Positions 7,627 through 17,799 are shown, counted from the stretch's first letter. The stretch: 64,000 nt of DNA from Leptolyngbya sp. SIOISBB (GCA_010671905.1 JAAHII010000001.1:5146001-5210000); one strand, 5' to 3'. The notes: generated by a model not told the origin, from the sequence alone. Numbers and translations are program-made.

Positions 7627-8526
7627 TTAGCGCTCACCCACCGTGACGGTCAGTTCCTGCAGGCGATCGCCCCGCAAGACTTTGAACGTTAGCGCCTGAC
7701 TAACACTTTGTGGACCCAGATAAGTTTGCACTTGCTGCACCGACTCTGTCGGGTCGTCGTTGATCGCCACAATCACATCCCCCAGCAATACCCCGGCCTG
7801 ATCCGCCGCGCTATCAGCGGCCACACTCATGACGATAACGCCCGTTTGATTGGACAAGTTGTGCTGTTGCTGGGCGGACTCCGGTAACGGCACCGTCTGC
7901 ATCCCTAAGCCCAGATAGCCCCGCGCAATTTTGCCTCGCTGTTGGAACTGTTGTACCACTTGATTCACTGTGGTTGCCGGAATCGTCAATACTCGATGTC
8001 GGGGACCAAACGTGTTGAAACCGACGACTTCCCCTCTGGCATTAATGAGGGGACAACCGGCACTGCCGGGATGCAGCCGCCCCAGGTTCACTTCAATGTA
8101 TTGATTGAGCTGCCCCCCTTGTTGACTCTGCCAGGGGCCGCCAAGTTGGCTGACCATACCAAAGCTAGTGAACTCACCGCGTCGGGGCGATCGCCCTACG
8201 GTAGCGACCAGTTGACCGAGCGCGAGGCTGTGGTCATCCCCAATCGTCGCGACGGTCAAGTCTGTGCCATCTGGTAGGGACAGAACCGCCACGTCGGTGG
8301 AAGGATCGCTCCCCAGCAGTTCAGTCATGGTCGTTTGGCCATTGGGGAGACCTAACCCAAAGCTATCACCGGGGCGCAACGCTTCGCAGGAGGTAACAAT
8401 CAGCCCCCGTCGCCAGTGAATGCCGGTGCTCGCCGATCGCGTGCCTTTGACCGCGACAACAGCAGCACTGGTTTGGGTAATGATTTCGGAAAAGGCGTTG
8501 GAGAGGGTTTCGAGGGCGGTAGTCAT
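7627..8526 (-). CDS. HtrA/Deg-like trypsin-fold PDZ protein lacking catalytic His and Ser
   Basis: A DegP/HtrA-type protein with a trypsin-like domain (roughly 20-190) and a PDZ domain (about 200-295: [35 protein letters not shown]). The catalytic triad is broken. The usual TNAHVV reads TSCEAL (His to Glu), and GNSGGPL reads GSAGCPL (Ser to Ala); only the Asp in DPSTDVAVL remains. No signal peptide is obvious, so it is probably cytoplasmic. It may act as a peptide-binding chaperone or as a sensor for the LuxR protein encoded next. The start is uncertain: ATG at 8526 was chosen, with ATG at 8577 as the alternative. Confidence 0.85.
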   Translation of the reverse strand: MTTALETLSNAFSEIITQTSAAVVAVKGTRSASTGIHWRRGLIVTSCEALRPGDSFGLGLPNGQTTMTELLGSDPSTDVAVLSLPDGTDLTVATIGDDHSLALGQLVATVGRSPRRGEFTSFGMVSQLGGPWQSQQGGQLNQYIEVNLGRLHPGSAGCPLINARGEVVGFNTFGPRHRVLTIPATTVNQVVQQFQQRGKIARGYLGLGMQTVPLPESAQQQHNLSNQTGVIVMSVAADSAADQAGVLLGDVIVAINDDPTESVQQVQTYLGPQSVSQALTFKVLRGDRLQELTVTVGER

Positions 8527-8849
8527 GGTTAGCGGGAGTGACGTTGACCCCTCAATTGTTGCGGGTACGCCGGTCATTCAACATCGCCCATCTGAGCAGG
8601 TTGCCCCTACCCATTCGTCTAGGTCAGAGTAACGGATGGGAAAAGCGAGCCACGATGCTACTGCAACTCCATAACCTATAGAACCGTGGCTTGAGTTGGC
8701 CGAGCAGCGTTTAGAACAGCTCTGTTGTAAATCTAACCGTCAAAAGTGGATGAATCTATGCGTCGCAGCGGAGCACAGCTTCTCAATTTTGGAGCGATCG
8801 CTGGCCAACGCTCTATTCTTCTAAATCAGACCTCGCCACCACTACCAAG
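8527..8849. other. Gene-free stretch
   Basis: No supported gene lies here. It contains the possible 17-codon upstream extension of the HtrA-like gene, one HIP1 site near 8795 and the downstream flank of the Kelch gene. I see no clear hairpin terminator. Confidence 0.4.
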
Positions 8850-9950
8850 CTACAAATCCCAATCAGACTGAGATAGCCGAAAGATGTCGGCGCTCGTCTC
8901 ATTGCTGCCGTAGCGCACAAAGCCGCCTGAAACGTAGATATCGCCTGCGTAGGTAAAAGCGGCATGGGCATAGCGGGGACCTGGCAATGGCGACAGCGAT
9001 CTCCAGTCCGTCAGATCACCTTGCTCATCAATGTTTGCGGCTTCGACTGCGGTCAGTACTTGCTCGCTACCACCGCCCGCAATGACGACAATCGTGCGAT
9101 CAACCAAGACAGACGTGTGGCGCTGGCGTGGGGTCACAGTGCTGACCGGCATAAAGGCCGACAGCGATCGCTCTGGCTGCACTTCAGCGCGCCACACGGT
9201 ATCCACCAGTTGGTTGGGGCTAAACTGTGTCCTGCCGGAAATGCCGATAATGTGCTGATCAAGGGCGATCGCGGTCAACCACCCAATCTCTGTTGGAAAG
9301 GCCGTCAACGACTCGAACGTGCCCACTGTGCCATCGTCAGCAATGGTTGCCGTAAACACCGTATCGCCCATCGTCGTTCCGGGCTGAAAGGTTTGGTTGC
9401 CGCCGATGATGTAGAGCTGATTATCCACCAACGTGACCGTATGGATGGTCAGGGGCACCGGTAACTGTCCCACTTCCACCCATTCTGTAATGTCACCGGT
9501 AGGGGTGGGCACAGCGCGCCAAATGAGATCGGTGACAGTGCTGCCTTCAAAGAAGCCCGTGTCGCCACCAATGACGTAGAGGGCACCGTTGTGAACGACA
9601 GTGATGTGATGCTGTAGCCGCAAGGGCAAGCTGGCAGACGCGGGTTGCCAGTCATCTAGTGTTCCTGTGGGCGTGAGTGGCGCAAAAAATACCTCAGCAT
9701 AGGGGCCTCTGGTGTCGTTCCAGCCCCCTAGCAAATAGACGATGTCATCTAGCACTACCGTTTGGTGAGACTCCAATGGGAGCGGCAATTGCCCGACCAA
9801 TTCCCAGGCAGAGGCTGCTGGCTCAGACTCGGAAATACTGGGTGGAGAATTTCCGAACGAAGTGCAAGCTGTCGTGCTGACCGCCACCAACAGGGCCGTG
9901 CCCCACGCCAAAACCGAGGTTGCTGAACTAACCACTGGATAAGCCTCCAA
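8850..9950 (-). CDS. Kelch-repeat beta-propeller lipoprotein
   Basis: A 366-residue exported protein. The N-terminus has a hydrophobic stretch ending in a lipobox-like STTAC, with C29 as the likely lipidated cysteine. The rest is a series of Kelch-like blades, each with a hydrophobic-GG motif: DIVYLLGGWND, GALYVIGGDTG, NQLYIIGGNQT, TIVVIAGGGSE and GDIYVSGGFVR. Between blades sit W-x-x-LxxLPxPL linkers. Such propellers usually bind proteins or sugars; no enzyme site is visible. It stands alone between unrelated genes. Confidence 0.8.
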   Translation of the reverse strand: MEAYPVVSSATSVLAWGTALLVAVSTTACTSFGNSPPSISESEPAASAWELVGQLPLPLESHQTVVLDDIVYLLGGWNDTRGPYAEVFFAPLTPTGTLDDWQPASASLPLRLQHHITVVHNGALYVIGGDTGFFEGSTVTDLIWRAVPTPTGDITEWVEVGQLPVPLTIHTVTLVDNQLYIIGGNQTFQPGTTMGDTVFTATIADDGTVGTFESLTAFPTEIGWLTAIALDQHIIGISGRTQFSPNQLVDTVWRAEVQPERSLSAFMPVSTVTPRQRHTSVLVDRTIVVIAGGGSEQVLTAVEAANIDEQGDLTDWRSLSPLPGPRYAHAAFTYAGDIYVSGGFVRYGSNETSADIFRLSQSDWDL

Positions 9951-10198
9951 TTCTCGTCCAGTTTAATGTGTGATAGTGGGTGCTGGAAATCTGGCGATCG
10001 CTCTCTTTATATCAGCAGGACTCCGGTGCGCTTTGACCAAGGAAATATCCCCAAAATTGTCTCCGAGGTAAATCTGGGCAGTCCAGTCAATTTGGGTCCT
10101 TAAACTTTGGATTCTGCTGCTCTCTATGGCGACGTGTGAATTCGCCAATTCGGGGCACTATTTTGGAAGAAATATGCTGTACCAAGGGAGCGATCGCG

Positions 10199-11260
10199 AT
10201 GACTGTACCCTTTGATGCTGCCCCGACCGAGGCCCGAGTCCAGCGATGTTGGGAGCTATCTGCCAGCTTTGGCATGGAGCGCAATGCTTATCACAACTAC
10301 CTGAATGAGATTGTCAGCGATCGCTACGCGCTGATTAGCGGCATGCAACTGCTGCGCGATGAACTGCAGTTTGCGGCGGCGAGTGACAGTGATGTCAAAG
10401 CCTGTGGAGCTGACATGAGCTTGCCCAGCGCAGTGACGACTTTGGCCTACACGAACTGCGGCGATCGCGTCCATCAAGGAGAAGCCACGAAACGCTACCG
10501 GGATGTGGTCGCCTCTCGGTTTGCCACCCTGTCGGAGATTGGCGAACTGAAGCTAGAGGCATTTTTTCCCGCTGGTGGGGGCACAGACAATGGTGCGACC
10601 CTGGCCCATGTCACCGTCGCCCATGAATTGGATGAAAATCTGAAACGGCGAGTGTATGACGGCAATGCCCAGTCGATTTCCCTGGTGGCGATCGACCTCA
10701 AAACCCATGTGGGTCGCCTGCGCGAAAATGGGCGACAGGTCTACGGCAAAACCCGTGAGTCACCCTGGCGAGAACCCCGAGCGGCCTGTGGCGCGATCGT
10801 TGGGGCCCTCACCCACTACGACTCCAGAAATCTCATTCATCGTCGCATTCGCTCTGACTTGGGGGAACGCAACTTTCGCTATTTGTCGAGCGAACGAATC
10901 TTGACTGATGACGGTGCCGACATCACCATGGCAGTCGCGGCGATCCTGGTAGCGATTCATGGCATTCGGGCCACAGCAATGGCGGTCTCCCAAGAAATGG
11001 ACGAACGCGGCTTAGCGCATCTCACTGCTAGCACCACCGTCAATCGTCCTTCTCGGGATGACCTGGTGATTTACCTGGCCCGCGCCACTGTTTTTAATGG
11101 CAAGATTCGCATCCAAAGTCTCGGCACGGAAGCTGACAAGTACGGTGGTCGTCTGGTGGATTATGCCGGGGAAAAGCGGTTGCAGATCCGCTATGCCGAT
11201 TGGGATACCAGCAACTTACCGATCGAAGAAATTCCGTATCGAGTGCGATCGCTGGATTAA
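10199..11260 (+). CDS. Uncharacterised protein, about 353 residues
   Basis: An intact reading frame with cyanobacterial codon use and no signal peptide or membrane segment. I do not recognise it. Visible features are an alternating charged/helical N-terminus (ERNAYHNYLNEIVSDRYALI), a glycine patch FFPAGGGTDNGA, several RxxR clusters (ENLKRRVY, HRRIRSDLGERNF) and a C-terminal mixed alpha/beta segment. The start at 10199 follows a HIP1 site; a longer frame opens at 10136 but its first 21 residues look non-coding. No operon partner is present. Confidence 0.65.
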   Translation: MTVPFDAAPTEARVQRCWELSASFGMERNAYHNYLNEIVSDRYALISGMQLLRDELQFAAASDSDVKACGADMSLPSAVTTLAYTNCGDRVHQGEATKRYRDVVASRFATLSEIGELKLEAFFPAGGGTDNGATLAHVTVAHELDENLKRRVYDGNAQSISLVAIDLKTHVGRLRENGRQVYGKTRESPWREPRAACGAIVGALTHYDSRNLIHRRIRSDLGERNFRYLSSERILTDDGADITMAVAAILVAIHGIRATAMAVSQEMDERGLAHLTASTTVNRPSRDDLVIYLARATVFNGKIRIQSLGTEADKYGGRLVDYAGEKRLQIRYADWDTSNLPIEEIPYRVRSLD

Positions 11261-11512
11261 TCCCTTTCAGAACCTTGCTCCTGCTGGAAAACTATAGAGC
11301 ACGGTGTCGGGCGCAATTTTAGGAAAATGCCTTCTAAAAAGCGATATCTTTGTGTCCTGAAAACCTATGGCAGCAGGCAATTCCGGAACCGTTACCAGCT
11401 GTTGTGTAGTTTTCTCCCAAGGGCAAACTGTGCTTGTGCCTTTTACTGCTTTGAATCAGGTGCATGGCTCCGTCTGTTAGTGCAATAGGAGACCGGCTCG
11501 GTGATCAATCTC

Positions 11513-12613
11513 ATGCAAACTCACTATCCGCGTGGGGCAAACTGGCTCTATCGCTGGCGTTACAGGTTGATGGTGCTGTGTACGATCGCGGTTTTGGCAT
11601 TGTCGTCTGGTATTTCCGCTGCCCAGGCGCAAAGTGCTTATCCAGCCTGGCAAGATACTTACGTCAATGACTATGGCGACGTCTTGACGCCTGAAGATGA
11701 AGCCAGCGTCCGCAGCCGCCTAGAGCAATTCCGGTCTGAGACGGGGGTGCATGCGGTCTTACTAACAGTTAATTCAATTGCTGACTACTCGACGGGAGAC
11801 AGCACGATCGAGTCTTTTGCCACCAACCTGTTCAACACTTGGGGCATTGGCGATGCCACCCGTAACGATGGAATCCTGGTGTTGGTAGCACCCGGAGATC
11901 GCAAGGTACGCATTGAAATTGGGGCCGGGTACGACAGCCAGGGCGATCGCACCGCCCAAATCATCATTGACGACACGATGCTGCCCTTCTTCCGTGATGG
12001 CGAGATGGCCGCAGGCACAGTGGCTGGGGTGGATGCCGTCACCCAATATTTTGCGCCCGACGCATCGGCTCCACCGCCTAGCAGCTATGCGACAGAGACG
12101 TCTATCTTCGGGGGGCCTTGGTGGTGGCGGCTCGTGGCCCTGTTCATGTTTCCCCTGGCGGTCGTGGGCGGTATTGTGCGCACGATCTTTGGCTGGTGGA
12201 ACCGGCAGCGATCGCGGCAATGTCCGACCTGTCAGGTTGAGATGCGCCGCCTCTCAGAAAGCGAAGATGATCGCTATCTAGAAGCGGGCGAGCGACGAGA
12301 AGAATCGCTGAAATCGGTCGATTATGACGTTTGGCTGTGCCCCAGCTGTGGTTACCATACGACCCTGTCTTATAACAGCCTGTTTTCTCGACATAAAAAG
12401 TGTGCCAAATGCAGCCACAAAACCCTGTTAGAAAGTCGTCGAACGCTGGTCAGCCCGACTTACAGCAGCACTGGTACGGCTGAGATTACCCAAGACTGCA
12501 AACACTGTGGGCATCACAATGTCTATACCCGCACCATTCCCAGAAAAACGCGATCGAGCTCTAGCAGTGGGGGCGGCAGCTCTTCTGGGGGTGGGGCTTC
12601 TGGTAGCTGGTAA
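11513..12613 (+). CDS. TPM-domain membrane protein with zinc-ribbon tail
   Basis: A protein of about 366 residues with an N-terminal signal or membrane segment (LMVLCTIAVLALSSGISAAQ) and a TPM_phosphatase domain (about 40-180: YVNDYGDVLTPEDEASVRSR, GILVLVAPGDRKVRIEIGAG). A transmembrane helix follows (WWWRLVALFMFPLAVVGGIV). The cytoplasmic tail has four CxxC pairs (CPTC, CPSC, CAKC, CKHC), suggesting zinc binding. The end is a GGGSSSGGG low-complexity tail like those of YgcG-family proteins. TPM proteins are linked to photosystem II repair in plants; the role here is unknown. A GTG at 11501 is an alternative start. Confidence 0.85.
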   Translation: MQTHYPRGANWLYRWRYRLMVLCTIAVLALSSGISAAQAQSAYPAWQDTYVNDYGDVLTPEDEASVRSRLEQFRSETGVHAVLLTVNSIADYSTGDSTIESFATNLFNTWGIGDATRNDGILVLVAPGDRKVRIEIGAGYDSQGDRTAQIIIDDTMLPFFRDGEMAAGTVAGVDAVTQYFAPDASAPPPSSYATETSIFGGPWWWRLVALFMFPLAVVGGIVRTIFGWWNRQRSRQCPTCQVEMRRLSESEDDRYLEAGERREESLKSVDYDVWLCPSCGYHTTLSYNSLFSRHKKCAKCSHKTLLESRRTLVSPTYSSTGTAEITQDCKHCGHHNVYTRTIPRKTRSSSSSGGGSSSGGGASGSW

Positions 12614-12647
12614 AGCTTAACTTTGCCCCCTTGTTAGGATTGGGTGC

Positions 12648-13535
12648 CTAGCCAGCAGCACTGACGTCAAGCTGCTCATACAGCTGCGCCACGGCTGTGA
12701 GGTTTTGAGCGCCATAGCCTTGGGCGATCGCCTGTTGAAAAACCTGCTGCGTTGCGATCGTCGTAGGTAACTCCGTTCCCACCGATTGCGCCGCCGCCAG
12801 AGCGTAGCGCAGATCTTTTTCCACCAGTTGAGTAGGGAAAAGAGGAGCCTGTTGATTTGTCACCATTAAGCTTCCTGCTCCCTGTGCCGCTGGGCTTAAA
12901 ACGGGAGTGTTGCCTAAACAGTCCATCGCCTGGCGCGTGGTCATGCCCTGACGTTGCAGCAACCCTAAGATTTCGCCTAGAGCTGCGACTTGAATGCCAA
13001 AGAGGGCATTCACCGCCAGTTTCATCGCCATGCCCTGCCCCCTGTCGCCGATCGCTTGTACTGAGCCTGAGGTCAACAAAATTGGCTGCACTTGAACCAA
13101 CGTTTCCGGGGCTCCGCCAACCAGGTAGATGAGTTTGCCCGCTTCGGCCTGGGGACGAGAACCGACGACAGGCGCATCTAAAAACGCTGCCCCCGTTTGT
13201 TGGATTTGAGCGGCGAGGGCTTGAGTCCAACCGATTGTGAGGGTGCTAGAGGCGATCGCGATTTTTCCCGCTTTTAAACTGTGTAGGGCTCCGGTATTGG
13301 CATCCAGCCACACTGACCGAGAGGCGTCGTCATCCGTCACCATGCTAATGACGACATCGGCTTGGGCGGCAGCAGTTCGGGGGGTCGGGGCAACAGTTGC
13401 ACCTTGTGCTTCCAGGGCTTGAGCCCGATCGACGGTCCGGTTATAGACGACGAGAGGATATCCCGCCTGCAACAGATTTTGGGCTACGCGTGTGCCCATG
13501 GCACCGAGTCCTAACAGGGCAATGGTCGGCATCAT
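12648..13535 (-). CDS. NAD(P)-dependent beta-hydroxyacid dehydrogenase (3-hydroxyisobutyrate dehydrogenase family)
   Basis: About 295 residues. The N-terminal Rossmann motif is IALLGLGAMGTRVAQNLL, followed by the NADP-type VVYNRT. The family catalytic lysine lies in GQGMAMKLAVNALFG, and the conserved DAPVVGSRPQAEAG segment precedes it. These enzymes oxidise small beta-hydroxyacids or reduce the matching semialdehydes (glyoxylate, succinic semialdehyde); the substrate cannot be told from sequence. The ATG at 13535 was chosen because GGAG sits about six bases upstream. The gene is divergent from a LysR regulator 158 bases away, which probably controls it. Confidence 0.9.
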   Translation of the reverse strand: MMPTIALLGLGAMGTRVAQNLLQAGYPLVVYNRTVDRAQALEAQGATVAPTPRTAAAQADVVISMVTDDDASRSVWLDANTGALHSLKAGKIAIASSTLTIGWTQALAAQIQQTGAAFLDAPVVGSRPQAEAGKLIYLVGGAPETLVQVQPILLTSGSVQAIGDRGQGMAMKLAVNALFGIQVAALGEILGLLQRQGMTTRQAMDCLGNTPVLSPAAQGAGSLMVTNQQAPLFPTQLVEKDLRYALAAAQSVGTELPTTIATQQVFQQAIAQGYGAQNLTAVAQLYEQLDVSAAG

Positions 13536-13693
13536 ATCTGGCTCCATTGAGTGATCAACCTGAGCATAAATAGTGAAATAACCACAATAAAGACTTAATG
13601 ATTCACGACACTCATGCGTAAATCGCATTAAAAAACAGAGTTTTGCAGATCTTCTCGGTAAAATGCGGAGCAACCAGGCTGATGAGTTGAGCT

Positions 13694-14605
13694 TTGCTGG
13701 TGGAGATTTCGACGCTACAAATTTTTGTGGAAGTGATGCGGCAGGGGAGCTTCACGGCTGTCGCCCGCGATCGCAACCTGGACCCATCGTCGATCTCGCG
13801 CACCATTGCCGGATTAGAAAAAGAACTCGGCCTCCGGCTGTTTCAACGCACTACGCGTCGCCTCTCGCCGACAGAAGCCGGCACGACCTACTTTGAACGT
13901 GTCGGTCCCCTGGTGGAAGAGTTGCAGCAGGCGATCGAGATCGCCACGGATGTCTCTGGGCAGCCCCGAGGTACGCTCCGCGTCACGGCCTCGGTTTCCT
14001 TTGGCCAGCGATGTTTGGTGCCGTTATTGCCACAATTTCGCCAGCAGTACCCGGACTTAGCGATCGAGCTACTGCTCACCGATGCCGTGCTTGATCTCTT
14101 CGCAGAACGGATTGATGTGGCCATTCGGTTAGGCATATTGGCTGATTCTTCCCTGATTGCCCAGCGACTGATGCCCACCGACTACCGTGTCTGTGCCAGT
14201 CCCCACTATTTATCTCAGTCAGGACAGCTGGCAACTCCCAGCGACATTGCCCGACATGCCTGCCTGAGATTTCCCCTGGCAGGCTTTCGCTCTCGTTGGC
14301 TATTCCAAGATCAGGCAGGCAAATTGGCCGAAATTCCGGTAACAGGCAGCATTGTCATCTCTAATGCGTTGGCGTTGCAGCAATGCGCGATCGCCGGGTT
14401 AGGACTCGCCCTATTGCCCAACTGGTTGATTGACGCCGAACTCCAAGCTGGAACTTTGATCGACGTATTTCCCGACTATCAAGTCACCGCTACCGAGTTC
14501 AATACTGCCGCTTGGCTTGTGTTTCCTTCTCGGGCCTACATGCCCTTAAAAGTGCGGGCTTTTCTCGACTTTCTCAAAACCTCAATCTTGACTGAATCAA
14601 ATTAA
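13694..14605 (+). CDS. LysR family transcriptional regulator
   Basis: A 303-residue LysR protein with the N-terminal winged helix (TLQIFVEVMRQGSFTAVARD, ISRTIAGLEKELGLRLFQRT) and a C-terminal periplasmic-binding-like co-inducer domain. The frame opens with TTG at 13694; the GTG at 13700 is also possible. It is transcribed away from the beta-hydroxyacid dehydrogenase gene, the classic arrangement for a LysR activator and its target. The shared intergenic region (13536-13693) is AT-rich, but no T-N11-A box can be singled out. Confidence 0.9.
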   Translation: MLVEISTLQIFVEVMRQGSFTAVARDRNLDPSSISRTIAGLEKELGLRLFQRTTRRLSPTEAGTTYFERVGPLVEELQQAIEIATDVSGQPRGTLRVTASVSFGQRCLVPLLPQFRQQYPDLAIELLLTDAVLDLFAERIDVAIRLGILADSSLIAQRLMPTDYRVCASPHYLSQSGQLATPSDIARHACLRFPLAGFRSRWLFQDQAGKLAEIPVTGSIVISNALALQQCAIAGLGLALLPNWLIDAELQAGTLIDVFPDYQVTATEFNTAAWLVFPSRAYMPLKVRAFLDFLKTSILTESN

Positions 14606-14978
14606 TTACAGCGTCAATCAAGTTTTCTACCGTTATTGACAGAGGCTGGATCCCCCCCCTTGAAAAAGGGGGCATCCCAATCCAGGTATTGAATAGCCCC
14701 TTTTTCAAGGGGGCGGCGATAGCGGGGGATCGCACTACTATCGCTGCGATGCGGCAAGAAATTTAGTTTCCAGACTATTAATGCTGATCGCTAAAAAATT
14801 AGTACCCACTGGCGTAAAATCTCTCTGCGGAACTGGGTGGCACCTTCATTACAAAAACTGAAATGCGCCATGAAAAGCGCCTCAAAACGGGAAAGCTATA
14901 GTGAAGACTAGAGTCACGTGAGCCGCTGCACGGTCTCCAACATGGGCTGGAGCATGTGATGTCGTTGACACCCTGGAT
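14606..14978. repeat. Gene-free stretch with G/C-run inverted repeat
   Basis: There is no gene. At about 14650-14730 a run CCCCCTTGAAAAAGGGGG is followed about 24 bases later by its near-exact inverse, with outer GGATCCCCC and GGGGGATC arms. Each arm can itself form a hairpin. This resembles dispersed cyanobacterial G/C-rich repeats and could fold as a cruciform or end transcription of the LysR gene. The rest (14740-14978) is probably the promoter region of the AAA+ gene. Confidence 0.5.
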
Positions 14979-16916
14979 ATGGCGATGAATGATTTCTTCA
15001 AAGGCTTTGAGCAACTGCTAGAACTGGCCAAAACGCTAGAAGAAAAAGCGGAAAACGGCGAACTCAAGACCGATATTCGCGTCAATGCTCGGGGGTTGGG
15101 CAACATTCCGCGCCAGGGCAATATTCCCGACATTGGGGTGTCGCGCATTCGCACACCGGGTACGGGGGGGGATGACGACGACGGCATCAGTGAAGAAGTC
15201 ATTGTGACGCCGCCCCCCGCAGATGCGGGTGCTACCTCCAGCTCACCGCTTGCTGACGCTGCCCCCCAGTCTGAAAAGCCCTCTCAGCCAGCGTCTTCTA
15301 GTGCCGCTCAGGAGAAGCCCGCCGCGCCCGCCATGCCCTCCCTCAAAGATGTCGGCGGTTTGGCTCCGATCATCCAAGAACTGAAGGAACTGATCGAGAT
15401 TCCGCTCAAGCGGCCGGATGTGTTGACCCAACTGGGACTTGAACCGCCTCGGGGCGTGATGTTAGTGGGGCCACCGGGCACTGGCAAAACCCTGACGGCG
15501 CGATCGCTGGCGGAAGAATTGGGCGTCAGTTACATCGCGATCGTTGGCCCCGAAATCATGGGCAAGTACTACGGTGAAGCCGAAGGTCGTTTGCGCAAAG
15601 TGTTTGAAAAAGCGGCTAAGTCTGCCCCCTGTCTCATCTTCATTGACGAAATTGACAGTCTGGCCCCCGATCGCAGCAAGGTGGAAGGCGAGGTTGAAAA
15701 ACGGTTGGTCGCTCAACTACTGAGTCTGATGGATGGCTTTGCTAAAACCCAGGGGGTCGTGGTTTTAGCCGCCACCAATCAGCCCAACCACATTGACCCG
15801 GCCCTGCGGCGTCCCGGTCGGCTCGATCGGGAAGTGCAGTTTCGGGTGCCCGATCGCGCTGGCCGATTAGAGATTCTGCAAATTCAGACTCGCGAGATGC
15901 CGCTGGATGACACGGTGAATTTGGAGGCGATCGCCGATGTCGCGGTGGGCATGGTCGGCGCTGATATCAAGGCGTTATGCCAAAAAGCCGCTTACTTTGC
16001 CCTGCGGCGTCAGGTCCCGTCGCTGAATGACCCGATTCCGGCGGATCTGCATGTTTCGCAAACTGATTTTGCGGCGGCCCTGAAAGAAATCAAGCCCTCG
16101 GTGCTGCGTTCCGTCGAAGTGGAAGCGCCTGACATTGCCTGGGAGGATATCGGTGGCCTGGAAACGGCCAAGCGCACACTGCAAGAATCGGTGGAAGGGG
16201 TGCTGCTGTATCCCGAGCTGTATCAACACACGGGAGCCACTGCGCCGCGTGGCATCCTCCTGTGGGGGCCACCGGGAACGGGCAAAACGTTGCTGGCGAA
16301 AGCCGTTGCGGCCCAGGCCCGCGCCAATTTTATTGCGGTGAATGGGCCAGAACTCATGAGCCGTTGGGTCGGTGCTGCTGAACAAGCGGTGCGTGAGCTA
16401 TTCATCAAAGCGCGACAGGCAGCTCCCTGTGTGGTGTTTATCGACGAAATCGATACGCTGGCCCCTGAGCGGGGACAGTATCAGGGGGATTCTGGCGTGA
16501 GCGATCGCGTGGTGGGTCAACTCCTGACAGAACTCGATGGCCTGCAAGACAGCACCGATGTCCTCTTAGTAGGGGCCACCAATCGTCGCACCGCCCTTGA
16601 TCCCGCCCTCCTCAGAGCCGGACGGTTAGATTTACAAATCGAAGTGGATCTCCCGACAGAAGAAAGCCGCTTAGCCATCTTGCAAGTTCATAACAGCGAT
16701 CGCCCTCTAGCAGATGTTGACCTGGCCGCGATCGCGACTCAAACTGAGGGTTGGAATGGCGCTGACCTGGCCCTGCTCAGCAATCAAGCGGCACTGGAGG
16801 CGATTCGTGAATACCGCGCTTCGGGGGCCGAAGATCCGACGCAGATTCACATTCAACCCCAGCATTTTCAAGCGGCACTGGAGACCTTGCAACGCCAAAA
16901 GCAGCTTAAGGGATAA
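14979..16916 (+). CDS. CDC48-like double AAA+ ATPase
   Basis: A 645-residue AAA+ protein with two ATPase modules. Module 1 has Walker A GPPGTGKTL (about 163) and Walker B CLIFIDEIDSLAP (about 217-229), with arginine-finger region ALRRPGRLD. Module 2 has GPPGTGKTLL (about 430) and CVVFIDEIDTLAP (about 483-495). The N-terminal 120 residues are a short helix plus a Pro/Ala/Ser-rich linker instead of the p97 N-domain, so adaptor binding must differ from CDC48. The hexamer is expected to unfold or remodel proteins. The ATG is the second codon-frame Met pair near 14979-14985. Confidence 0.93.
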   Translation: MAMNDFFKGFEQLLELAKTLEEKAENGELKTDIRVNARGLGNIPRQGNIPDIGVSRIRTPGTGGDDDDGISEEVIVTPPPADAGATSSSPLADAAPQSEKPSQPASSSAAQEKPAAPAMPSLKDVGGLAPIIQELKELIEIPLKRPDVLTQLGLEPPRGVMLVGPPGTGKTLTARSLAEELGVSYIAIVGPEIMGKYYGEAEGRLRKVFEKAAKSAPCLIFIDEIDSLAPDRSKVEGEVEKRLVAQLLSLMDGFAKTQGVVVLAATNQPNHIDPALRRPGRLDREVQFRVPDRAGRLEILQIQTREMPLDDTVNLEAIADVAVGMVGADIKALCQKAAYFALRRQVPSLNDPIPADLHVSQTDFAAALKEIKPSVLRSVEVEAPDIAWEDIGGLETAKRTLQESVEGVLLYPELYQHTGATAPRGILLWGPPGTGKTLLAKAVAAQARANFIAVNGPELMSRWVGAAEQAVRELFIKARQAAPCVVFIDEIDTLAPERGQYQGDSGVSDRVVGQLLTELDGLQDSTDVLLVGATNRRTALDPALLRAGRLDLQIEVDLPTEESRLAILQVHNSDRPLADVDLAAIATQTEGWNGADLALLSNQAALEAIREYRASGAEDPTQIHIQPQHFQAALETLQRQKQLKG

Positions 16917-17080
16917 TGCCGTCGCGAGCCGTTATTCTGACATTTCCCACCGAGCATGCACTCGTCATCGGACTCAGACGCAGACTTAACAGCCGGACTC
17001 CTGGTATTGCAGGCATCCTCCATATCGGCTGGTGATCCAGTAGGGTATAGCCATTCCCCACTGATCAAGCAGGCCAGTCT

Positions 17081-17500
17081 GTGATTGTCATCCACCACAA
17101 CCCCAATTGCGGCACTTCCCGCAACGTCCTCAAACTGATTGAAGCCGCGGGTTACGAACCCATCGTGATTGAATATCTCAACACCGGTTGGACCCGACCT
17201 CAACTGTTGGGGCTCTTTGCCGCCGCTGATTTGACACCTCATACAGCCCTCCGCAAAACTAAATCTCCAGCAGCCGAGTTGGGCCTATTAGACCCTAATA
17301 TCTCTGACGACGTGATTTTCGCAGCGATGCTGGAGCATCCCATCTTGGTCAATCGTCCGATTGTGTGTACTCCGAAAGGGGTGAAATTGTGTCGTCCGAG
17401 TGAAAGGGTTCTCGATTTGCTGGAGCAGTGGCCACCCGGTCCATTCGCGAAAGAGGACGGTGAGGTGATTTTAGATAGCGCAGGCCAGCGACTCCAGTAA
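17081..17500 (+). CDS. arsC: ArsC-family (glutaredoxin-linked) arsenate reductase
   Basis: A 139-residue thioredoxin-fold ArsC protein. The catalytic cysteine lies in HNPNCGTSRNVL (Cys11), and the anion-binding region is present as NRPIVCTPKGVKLCRPSERV. Homologues reduce arsenate to arsenite using glutathione and glutaredoxin. It starts at GTG 17081. No ars operon neighbours (arsB, arsR) are seen, so a general thiol-redox role cannot be excluded. Confidence 0.88.
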   Translation: MIVIHHNPNCGTSRNVLKLIEAAGYEPIVIEYLNTGWTRPQLLGLFAAADLTPHTALRKTKSPAAELGLLDPNISDDVIFAAMLEHPILVNRPIVCTPKGVKLCRPSERVLDLLEQWPPGPFAKEDGEVILDSAGQRLQ

Positions 17501-17799
17501 CGTTCACGAGCCCCAATGCCCTGTTCTAGGGGCTGTCATCCGGTCGCGGTCAAATCCTTAAAGTGAAAGGGCAACAGCCCCTAGTCTATTAAGTGAATGC
17601 GGGCGCGATAATGCTTATTCCTAAAGGGTTCTGGGATTAATTGATGACACGCTCTAGAAACCTGCGATGGCTTCAGAGTCGCCATTTAAGCACTCAACTT
17701 GGTCCCAGTGCAGAACTAGAGTTTTGCTTAAAAACTCATGTCAATCCCGTCGCAGAAATTAGGATAGGCACGGTTTTTGCAAACAGGAGATCACTCACC

